Part shown: in pieces, positions 54,274-62,255 of the stretch
Position numbering within the stretch: position 1 is the first letter of the stretch
Layout of the letters: every line of letters starts with the position of its first letter
Assembly: GCA_003973265.1 (NCBI GenBank)
Contig: QNYZ01000104.1
Coordinates: 1 to 62,255 of the forward strand
DNA from: Deltaproteobacteria bacterium
Lineage (GTDB): Bacteria > Desulfobacterota > Desulfobacteria > Desulfobacterales > QNYZ01
Reading direction: 5' to 3'
Length of the DNA: 62,255 nucleotides
Notes under the pieces: generated by a model
Seen by the model: only the letters and a program-made list of their open reading frames with translations
Told to the model about the DNA's origin: nothing
Database searches by the model: none
Program-made: the position numbers and the translations under genes

Positions 54274-55109
54274 CGCTGCATCCCGGCGCCCAATCTTACC
54301 GATGGTAAAATGACGACGACTTCTTCGAGTTTTTCGAAATCGACAAAAGGGCTCACCGTTACGTGCTGAAAAACACCGGCCGGCGGACGGTTGACATGGG
54401 TGACCCTCCCGATTGACAACCCCTTGGGGTAAACGCCGTCCAGGCCGGAGGAGACAATAATATCATCAACCTTGACATCACGTTTGCGCAATAAATAGTC
54501 AAGGGTGCAGTATTCCCCGCCACCACCTTTAATAATTCCACGCGCCCGCGATCGCTGGACCAGTGCATCCACGGCACTGTTTCGATCGACAAGCAGGAGC
54601 ACTTTGGCGTGTCTTTTAGATACTTCAATAATCTGCCCGGCAATCCCCTGGGGAATGACAACGGGATATCCTTTTTTAATACCATCTGCCTCCCCTTTGT
54701 CGATCACCACCGTTTTAAACCAGCGGGAGGGGTCTTTTCCGATGACTTCGGCGGCTACAATGGGCCGGGTAAGTGCGTGTTTAAAGTCGAGCAATCGGCG
54801 AAGCCGCTCATTGGCCAGAGTAAGTTCCTCAAATTTATTAAGTTTGGCCTCATTCTCGGCAATCTTTTTTTTTAACTGATTATTTTCCTCTGTCGCGGAA
54901 ACCAGATAAAAATAATGGTGCCAGATATCCCTGTTAAACCGAATCCACCGGGTGGCAACCTCCTGAAACGGCGCAACAATGGAAAGCGCCACCCGGTAGG
55001 GCAAAAAGGAAGATGAAGTTCGACTGCGACCCGCGAAGATCAGCAAAAAGATATTGGCGGCCAGGAAAAAGAAAAGGGCCAGAATTACCGCCGTTTTTTT
55101 TGAGAACAT
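54270..55109 (-). CDS. mreC: Rod shape-determining protein MreC
   Basis: A 279-residue protein with one N-terminal helix (about 8-26), a coiled coil (about 65-100, EENNQLKKKIAENEAKLNKFE split), and the beta-barrel MreC core (VVIPQGIAGQIIEVSKRHAKV; GLDGVYPKGLSIGRV). It links MreB to the PBPs in the periplasm. Three bases after mreB. Confidence 0.92.
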   Translation of the reverse strand: MFSKKTAVILALFFFLAANIFLLIFAGRSRTSSSFLPYRVALSIVAPFQEVATRWIRFNRDIWHHYFYLVSATEENNQLKKKIAENEAKLNKFEELTLANERLRRLLDFKHALTRPIVAAEVIGKDPSRWFKTVVIDKGEADGIKKGYPVVIPQGIAGQIIEVSKRHAKVLLLVDRNSAVDALVQRSRARGIIKGGGGEYCTLDYLLRKRDVKVDDIIVSSGLDGVYPKGLSIGRVTHVNRPPAGVFQHVTVSPFVDFEKLEEVVVILPSVRLGAGMQR

Positions 55110-55112
55110 GTC

Positions 55113-56517
<1,405 letters not shown>

Positions 56518-57600
56518 CTATCTGGCTGAATCCCCCAATTGTTCCATGACCGTATCGTGGAGCCGGGGCCTGAAGGCACGAATCTGATTGTTGTGTCGAC
56601 TTGGATGGACCCGGTTCGTGCACAAAATCACAATCACCGCCCTTTCCAGGTCAACCCAGAAAGAAGTACCGGTAAATCCAAGGTGACCGATTGTATCGGC
56701 TGAGAAATAATCCCCGCTGGACGAATCATGCCTGCTGGGAACGTCAAATCCGAGCGCCCGGCCCCATTTCCCCTGCCGGGCCGCAAAAGACCGCACCCAT
56801 CGGTGCGGAAGCCGTTGTTCGGCCGGACTCCTGTAAGCGTCGAGAAATACGGACAGAAGCTGAAATAATGGCATTGCCGATCCAAACAGACCCGCATGGC
56901 CCTGCAAATCGGCAGTTGAATACGCATTGTCATCATGAACCACCCGGTTAATCAGCATGCACCGCCAGGGGCACAGCTCGGTGGCGGCGCAGTGAATGTC
57001 GGCCGGAATCGGGTCAAGAGAAGGGAAGAAAAAGGATTTTTCCAGATCCAGTGACCGGTATAATCCCTGGCGTATATACCGGCCCAGGGGATGTTCCGTA
57101 ATCTTTTCAACAACCCAGGCCAGAATCATAAAACCCAGATCGCTGTATAAAAAGACCTTGCCCGGTGCATGAATCAACGGTTCCCGAATCAGAAATTGCT
57201 TGAGCATAGATCCCCGAATCACGGGGTCGTATTTTATCAACGCCCGGAAATACGGTCGCCAGGCGGGCAGACCGGCCGTGTGCATTAACAGATCCCGGAT
57301 CCGAATCCCGGCTTTTTCCGTGCCGCCAAACTGCGGAAGAAGCGATGCCAGGGGCTGCCCGGGATCAACGAGGCCGATCTGCGCCAGCTCCAGGAATGCC
57401 ATTGTTGTTGCCAGCGGCTTGGTAAGGGACGCCAGATCAAACACGGTATCCCGGGTCATGGGAGATCCGTCAAACAGGTTGGCATAGCCATACGCTTCGA
57501 AATGAACCACCCGTTTTGCTTTGGCGACCAGCAGAACGGCCCCTGGAAAGCATCCCGTGTCAATCGCCTGCTGCATCAAATGGTGGGTATCGGTTAACAT
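56518..57600 (-). CDS. Beta-lactamase-family serine hydrolase
   Basis: A 360-residue class C beta-lactamase/D,D-peptidase-type protein with SLTK nucleophile motif (58-61), VFLYSDLG for the Tyr-x-Asn/Asp motif, and GHLGFTGTSFWVD near the C-terminus. No signal peptide is clear. Eight bases after the LD-carboxypeptidase gene, suggesting joint roles in peptidoglycan recycling rather than drug resistance. Confidence 0.83.
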   Translation of the reverse strand: MLTDTHHLMQQAIDTGCFPGAVLLVAKAKRVVHFEAYGYANLFDGSPMTRDTVFDLASLTKPLATTMAFLELAQIGLVDPGQPLASLLPQFGGTEKAGIRIRDLLMHTAGLPAWRPYFRALIKYDPVIRGSMLKQFLIREPLIHAPGKVFLYSDLGFMILAWVVEKITEHPLGRYIRQGLYRSLDLEKSFFFPSLDPIPADIHCAATELCPWRCMLINRVVHDDNAYSTADLQGHAGLFGSAMPLFQLLSVFLDAYRSPAEQRLPHRWVRSFAARQGKWGRALGFDVPSRHDSSSGDYFSADTIGHLGFTGTSFWVDLERAVIVILCTNRVHPSRHNNQIRAFRPRLHDTVMEQLGDSAR

Positions 57601-57608
57601 GGCCAGGG

Positions 57609-58520
57609 TCAGGACACAGCCGGTTCCAGGTATGACAGGCGACGGGATCCGGTTTCCAGCCGGGCGGAAATACCGATCGGAAGGGTTAAATTGGTTCGCC
57701 CGTGCCCGATGTCAAATCCGCCCATGATGGGAATGTTCCTGTCTTGAAAAATTTCAGCAATGATCTCCCGGATCGTAGTCATAGCGCCACAATCTTTAAA
57801 CTGGCCCAGAAAAAGCCCCGCAATACCGTCCAGACATCCGGAAAGCCGCATCTGGGTCAGCATCCGGTCGATCCGATAGGGCGGTTCATTGCAATCTTCA
57901 AAAAAAAGAATGTGGCCGTCATATGTCGGCGCATACGGCGTCCCCACCAGGTGGGACAGCAGGGTCAGGTTGCCGCCGATGACCGGCCCCTCCGCCATGC
58001 CCGGATTCAATATAAATCCATTTTCCGCCTTGATAACAATCCGTTGCCGGAAAGAAATCGCTGACACCAGTGCATCCCCGGTCTGCGCAGATCCCGCCCC
58101 CAGGGAAGTCACCACCGGCCCGTGATAGGTCACCATCGCACAACGGCTATAAAGGGCCGTCAGCAGCACGGTAATATCACTGAACCCGATAAATATCTTT
58201 GGATGACTGCGAATGACAGAAAAATCGAGCAGGGGCAATATCCGCATCGAGCCGTACCCTCCCCGGGCACACAGGATGGCATCCACGGATGGATCGCTGA
58301 AAAACCGGTGAATCATGGAAACCCGGTGGGTATCATCACCGGCCAGGTAGCCCTTTTTCCTGGACAACCGGGAAGGAATCACCGGTACAAAACCGATTTT
58401 CTCCAACGCCTGGATCCCTTCCTCAAATTTATTTTCATCAAACGGACCGGCCGGCGCAACAATACCGATACGGCTTCCGGGCCGCAATCTTTTGGGTGTA
58501 ATCCGATTCAAATCAGTCAT
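57609..58520 (-). CDS. LD-carboxypeptidase (peptidase S66)
   Basis: A 303-residue S66 protein: IGIVAPAGPFDENKFEEG, AILCARGGYGSMRILPLLD (Ser nucleophile region), FIGFSDITVLLTALY, and GGNLTLLSHLVGTPY. It removes the terminal D-Ala from murein tetrapeptides in recycling. ATG 58520 (MTDLNRITPKRL) is chosen over an upstream ATG at 58619 whose extra 33 residues do not fit the family. Confidence 0.86.
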   Translation of the reverse strand: MTDLNRITPKRLRPGSRIGIVAPAGPFDENKFEEGIQALEKIGFVPVIPSRLSRKKGYLAGDDTHRVSMIHRFFSDPSVDAILCARGGYGSMRILPLLDFSVIRSHPKIFIGFSDITVLLTALYSRCAMVTYHGPVVTSLGAGSAQTGDALVSAISFRQRIVIKAENGFILNPGMAEGPVIGGNLTLLSHLVGTPYAPTYDGHILFFEDCNEPPYRIDRMLTQMRLSGCLDGIAGLFLGQFKDCGAMTTIREIIAEIFQDRNIPIMGGFDIGHGRTNLTLPIGISARLETGSRRLSYLEPAVS

Positions 58521-58719
58521 ATATGATTTCGTGTCTATCTCCCGACCCCGCATAAAAACAGGGAGGTCTAATCCAATATTTTCGTATTTTTGCATGGCCG
58601 GATACCCGGTATCGAGCATCCAGGATTACCTTTGCGCAAATCCTGAAATATATTGACCGGATCATGACCGGACCACAAATTACGGGTATGGATTATCATG
58701 ATTTCCCGACGCTTCTCCC

Positions 58720-58748
58720 TTGACAGACACCTCCTTGCGTATTACATA
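58720..58748 (+). promoter_or_regulatory. Possible promoter of the tRNA genes
   Basis: TTGACA (58720-58725) and TACATA (58743-58748) with 17-base spacing, 18 bp before tRNA-Pro. Confidence 0.45.
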
Positions 58749-58765
58749 GTGAGCTTCTAATTCGT

Positions 58766-58843
<78 letters not shown>

Positions 58844-58981
58844 TTAGCAATTTCCGGCAATCTTCCACACAAACAAAAATCAGGTTCACCGTCATCCGTT
58901 AACAATCAGGCGTTTAAACCGCTCATTCGACCGACATGCCATCTACCCGGACATACGTCATAAAACAGACAAAAACCAACC

Positions 58982-59056
58982 GCCCCCGTAGCTCAGTGGA
59001 TAGAGCATTGGATTCCTAATCCATGTGCGCAAGTTCGATTCTTGCCGGGGGCACCA
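58982..59056 (+). tRNA. tRNA-Arg (anticodon CCT)
   Basis: A 75-nt cloverleaf: acceptor GCCCCCG/CGGGGGC, anticodon loop TTCCTAA with CCT, T loop AGTTCGATTCT, encoded CCA. CCT reads AGG. Such arginine tRNAs are frequent integration sites; the sequence downstream is atypical. Confidence 0.94.
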
Positions 59057-59149
59057 ATTATATCAAATAGTTATAATCTTACATCTTACGGAACGTCTTT
59101 AATAAAGGCAAAGCGCTGGAAATATTTGCCCACAAGCCCGGCCGGGCCA

Positions 59150-59224
59150 ATCGCTTTCATTTCGCCGGGATCCGATCGCTTTGATTTCGCCGGGATCCGA
59201 TCGCTTTGATTTCGCCGGGATAAA
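59150..59224. repeat. Three tandem 25-bp repeats downstream of tRNA-Arg
   Basis: Units of ATCGCTTTGATTTCGCCGGG plus ATCCG (first unit has one change, third is shortened). They lie about 95 bp downstream of tRNA-Arg in a region without genes. Confidence 0.85.
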
Positions 59225-59633
59225 GGTACCGAAATATATTCTGAGGCCGTCGAATGATGGTACGCTGATTGTCAAAGAGCCTTTTTTGGTCACGCTATCG
59301 GCGTGATTAATCCCTATAGATGCTGCAAGTCACGTCTTCAGCGTGATCTGGTGCAGACGCGTCAAGCGCTGACTCCCGCGATAGCACCGGCGAAAGCAAG
59401 CATTTTTTGCGAGCGAACGAGCGAATCAGAAAAGGAAAAAATCCTTACCGTGAAGATGACCCGGGCAATTTCAGGTCATCTTTAACCGAAAACCGGAACA
59501 AACGAGTGGTTTGTCAAGAAATCTGATTCGAAGACGGATAGTGATAGCATTTTTATGAATTTTTCCGATCTATGGGATACTATTATCTCTTGACAAACGT
59601 AGGCCATATAGATGTTGGGCGGTGATTAATGTA
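59225..59633. other. Accessory intergenic region with inverted repeat
   Basis: No gene supported. Perfect 10-bp inverted repeat TTTGTCAAGA (59510-59519) and TCTTGACAAA (59588-59597) bound an AT-rich 88-bp segment that could be a small MITE or a promoter/terminator structure. Confidence 0.4.
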
Positions 59634-60449
59634 TTATAAAGAGTTTACAAAGGAACGTATCTCAGTATTAAAGCGTTCTGGATTCTCCCAAAATGTAGCA
59701 TGTCCTGAGCCCGGATAATAGGAAGCTTGTGCTTGACTAATTCTATTTTCATGATATTTCCCCATTTCCAACAAGACAATCGCATCATCTTCCCCGTGGG
59801 TAATTAATGTGGGTTTGTTGATTTGGGCAAGGATATCGTCATTTTCAATGGTACGGTCGAATAATCCGGCTCGCACATAAGGAGGAACAATGGTATTATA
59901 TCCTAGGGTGAAATAGAAATCTTCTATGGTAGGTTCCTCGTGAACACATAGACGTATAAATTTCTGTAGCGCAACAACACTTTCTTCTACCACATTCGAG
60001 AAGAACCCGTCAGCCAACGAAAGAAATTTTTGACTCAGGAAAGGGAAAACCGGCTCACCCAGTTTTGAGATTGCTCCGACAAAGTTGAGACCACTTATGT
60101 TCTCCCCACCATAATGACGGATATAGTCGCAAATGATTTCACCGCCGTATGACCAGCCACTTAAAACAGGGTGGTCTAGTCCAAGCGTGGTAATTACAGC
60201 TTGGATGTCGTCTGCCCAAAGCTGGGTGTCACCATATGCATCCTGGGGCTTTTCGGATAAACCGTGCCCGCGAATATCTAGGGTAACCAGTCGAAACTCA
60301 TCTGCCAAATCAGAATTCATTTGCTTATTCCAGCAAAGCCTGCATTGTGAAAATCCGTGGATAAAGAGTATCGGTTTACCTTGCGGGTTACCTGTCTCCT
60401 CAACATGGAGTTGAACTCCTCCACCGCCTGTAACTTTTTGAGTTTTCAT
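59634..60449 (-). CDS. Alpha/beta hydrolase, likely horizontally acquired
   Basis: A 271-residue alpha/beta hydrolase: FIHGFSQCRLCW, DIRGHGLSEKP, nucleophile GWSYGGE (Ser100), THGEDDAIVL (acid) and GSGHATFWENPE (His). Resembles haloperoxidase/epoxide-hydrolase-like esterases. Base composition is visibly more AT-rich than the core genes, and it lies just past tRNA genes and beside transposase remains, which suggests transfer. Substrate unknown. Confidence 0.83.
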   Translation of the reverse strand: MKTQKVTGGGGVQLHVEETGNPQGKPILFIHGFSQCRLCWNKQMNSDLADEFRLVTLDIRGHGLSEKPQDAYGDTQLWADDIQAVITTLGLDHPVLSGWSYGGEIICDYIRHYGGENISGLNFVGAISKLGEPVFPFLSQKFLSLADGFFSNVVEESVVALQKFIRLCVHEEPTIEDFYFTLGYNTIVPPYVRAGLFDRTIENDDILAQINKPTLITHGEDDAIVLLEMGKYHENRISQAQASYYPGSGHATFWENPERFNTEIRSFVNSL

Positions 60450-60984
60450 TTTTCTTATCTCCTTCGTATAGCATGAATAGTAGATTAATAAAATATTTAC
60501 TCGGCCTTATTGCCCTTACACACGTGTAGCCGAACCCTCAAACCCCCAAGTTAGCGCAATTTGCCTTTTAACACCGGGCATTCCATGATGAAGCATGATT
60601 TTGCGGGATAAATTCCATTCGTCATCGTTATCTCGATCCATTTTTCGACTATTGCCGACCTGCCCTGTTGAATTCCGATTTAACGGACCACCGGAGGTGG
60701 ATTCAACGGGGCTGGCGAACTTTTCAATCCGGTCCGTTCAAGCCTTAACCGCCCGGCTCAATGAATTCGATACCTTCCTGAAAATATACACCTGAATTTA
60801 GCGATTGTCGAGGCTGCCGCAGATATAAGAAAGATTCCACCCATGTTACCAAATCCCGTGTCCGGACCCTGCGGCAATTTCACCATTTTGTACCCTGCAT
60901 CAGATCGTACCCAAAAATATTGCGACTGGAACACCCTATCCAACAATCGAAAAGACCGTCGTAAAAAGCGGATCTCTCTATTTG
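60450..60984. other. Intergenic region without a supported gene
   Basis: Mixed composition; no domain-bearing frame, repeat or terminator that I can defend. Confidence 0.45.
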
Positions 60985-61730
60985 TCAGATCATTTCTGAG
61001 AGTTGTTTGAGGGAATAGATCCCGGAAAGCCCGTTAATCGGTTTGGGCTTTTTCTCATCCTTGGACATGAACAGATGCTGGAATCGCTGGTAATGGCTCG
61101 ATACGAATTCTCTGGATCCGATAATCCCCGAATCGGTAAAATACCGGGTCCGGTAGCGCAGCCGGCTGGCCCTTTCTTTTTCTCCTTATAAAGTATCCGG
61201 GGATCGATCACCCGGCTTTTCCCTTTATCCGGCCGGTCAACACAGCCGGCTTCGTACATATAACGCCGATACCGCCGAATCCGTTCTTTTTCACCCGATA
61301 CGTTGAATTCCTTTAATCCGAAATCGGTGGATAAAAAATTATCCCGGTTATCCGTCTGAATATGATAACCGATTGAACTCCAGCGGTATTCTTCCGGCCG
61401 CTTTACCAGCCCGGCCCGCAATGGATTCAAATCAATATAGGCCAGGCAATTCACCAGGGTTTCACCCCGGTCTACAATCACGCTTTTAAACCGTTCCCCC
61501 CAGAAATAACCCCGGCGATGATGGCGACGGTTATAATACCGGGTAAAGTTCACCTTGATATCCCGCATCAATTCAGACAGGCTGGCCAGTTTCTTGCGAA
61601 TTAACGGCAAGGGTTCATCCGGAATGTCATAATCATCCCCGTACATCCGCCGGCATCGTTTCAGGATTTCACAATCGCTGAAATCGCTCTCCGGCAGCAT
61701 TTTCACCAGCAGGTGAAAATGGTTTCCCAT

Positions 61731-61985
61731 TTACCCCGTTAAATAAGATTTAAGGCGTTTATGTAGATACTGCTTGCCATGAAATGTCTTTAAATATTTT
61801 TCTCTTTTCAGAGCGTCTTTTTGAGAGAGGCAGGCTTCGTAGTAGATAAGTTGAAATGGCCTTCTATCTTTGGTTGATTTGATATATCCCTTATTATGCT
61901 TTTCAAATCTTAGCTTGAGATTTTTCGTATAGCCGACATAGAATTGATGATCAATCTCACTTTGTAGAACATATGTATAAAACAT
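61731..61985 (-). CDS. GIY-YIG endonuclease-like protein
   Basis: An 84-residue single GIY-YIG domain: YTYVLQSEIDHQFYVGYTKN (Y-x-Y-V-L and the V-G-Y version of YIG), NLKLRFEKHN with the conserved Arg, then RPFQLIYYEACLSQKDALKREKYLK. Related YhbQ/UvrC-like nucleases are widespread small proteins, several associated with mobile DNA. The catalytic Glu is in the DALKREKYLK helix. Ribosome site is poor (CTTGAG upstream). Confidence 0.85.
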   Translation of the reverse strand: MFYTYVLQSEIDHQFYVGYTKNLKLRFEKHNKGYIKSTKDRRPFQLIYYEACLSQKDALKREKYLKTFHGKQYLHKRLKSYLTG

Positions 61986-62011
61986 TTTTTCTCAAGCTAT
62001 TTAACTGGGCA
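61731..62011 (-). mobile_element. 281-bp GIY-YIG element with terminal inverted repeats
   Basis: The insertion lies exactly between the CTT (Leu) and ATG codons of the transposase. Its ends are imperfect inverted repeats: TTGCCCAGTTAAATA (reading in from 62012) and TTACCCCGTTAAATA (from 61731), 13 of 15 alike. It carries only a GIY-YIG gene whose stop codon lies in the repeat. It is AT-richer than the host gene. Confidence 0.75.
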
Positions 62012-62255
62012 AAGGCAAAACCCCAGTATTTCAGATAGATACAATTTCGAAAACCGCTTGAGAACACTTAACAAAAAATCTTTTTCCACATCGCCGATGG
62101 GAAACCCGTCCAGCGCCGTTCGGGACATGACATGATATACCGCCTGCTCATCGGGAACGATCATTCTCGCAGTTCTTGGCATTTTACGCCTCCTGGGTTG
62201 CGACAATATCACTATCTTTTATCCATTGGATTCTTTATCTCTTTATCTTATTAAA

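Larger units (their letters stand above)
60985..62182 (-). pseudogene. REP-associated tyrosine transposase (Y1/HUH), interrupted and frameshifted
   Basis: N-terminal codons run from ATG 62182 (MPRTARMIVPDEQAVYHV, GGAGGCGTAAA upstream) to LSEILGFCL at 62012. The frame is then broken by a 281-bp insertion and resumes at 61730 with MGNHFHLLVKM, the HUH motif that normally follows GFCL directly. The rest (YFWGERFKSVIVDRG, CLAYIDLNPLRAGLV) is normal until about 61180, where the family sequence continues in another frame (RYRTRYFTDSGIIGS to YSLKQLSEMI, stop at 60985). So the gene is broken twice. Transposases of this type mobilise or process REP hairpins. Confidence 0.85.

Overview
The window reads as chromosome of a strictly anaerobic, probably sulfate-reducing member of the Desulfobacterota (Desulfobacterales-like). 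Pointers are a periplasmic class III tetrahaem cytochrome c, an RnfB-type iron-sulfur flavoprotein, a paired MinD/NifX cluster of the kind found in anaerobes, a 2-oxoacid:ferredoxin oxidoreductase gamma subunit beside aconitase and isocitrate dehydrogenase, a cobamide operon, and a recoded selenoprotein. The assignment is inference from gene content; no rRNA gene is present.

Layout. 1-6625 (minus): priA (partial) and a CorC/HlyC-type protein, then a run of RnfB-flavoprotein fusion, RseC, alpha/beta hydrolase and cytochrome c3, closed by a terminator. 6886-7719 (plus): purine nucleoside phosphorylase. 7821-11531 (minus): DUF134-NifX, two ferredoxin-bearing MinD ATPases, NifX, FmdB and a receiver-like protein, with a palindromic operator overlying a promoter. 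11756-12987: remains of a hybrid histidine kinase. 13397-17481 (plus): a cobalamin riboswitch followed by a TrpD-like phosphoribosyltransferase, a small protein, an alcohol-dehydrogenase/CobT fusion and another small protein. 17482-24893: sparse region with a DUF533 protein, a CooF-like ferredoxin with an NADH-oxidase-type flavoprotein, and an APC-permease/USP fusion. 24894-26787 (plus): N-acetylglutamate synthase, acetylglutamate kinase and a small membrane protein. 26898-33138 (minus): USP, HemW, KorC, aconitase and isocitrate dehydrogenase. 33330-36850: MltG, DUF2062, ADP-ribosylglycohydrolase-like and J-domain proteins. 37286-42168 (plus): a Gld-like ABC system. 42311-46867 (minus): a selenocysteine-containing OsmC protein, a membrane ClpP-like protease and an M1-peptidase/ChaN/PDZ fusion. 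46980-50506: a GntR/FCD regulator divergent from a dimethylglycine/sarcosine-dehydrogenase-like enzyme. 50602-58520 (minus): mreBCD-mrdA-rodA plus two cell-wall enzymes. 58766-59056: tRNA-Pro(GGG) and tRNA-Arg(CCT). 59057-62255: an AT-richer accessory tail with an alpha/beta hydrolase and a REP-type transposase pseudogene split by a small GIY-YIG element.

The strongest unusual signals are: (i) an OsmC-family gene whose catalytic Cys codon is UGA, followed by a bacterial SECIS-like hairpin; (ii) a 281-bp GIY-YIG element with imperfect terminal inverted repeats that cleanly interrupts a HUH transposase gene just before its HUH motif; (iii) a riboswitch-controlled cobamide operon pairing a TrpD-like enzyme with an ADH-CobT fusion that apparently starts at AUC; (iv) the RnfB-flavoprotein and M1-ChaN-PDZ fusions.
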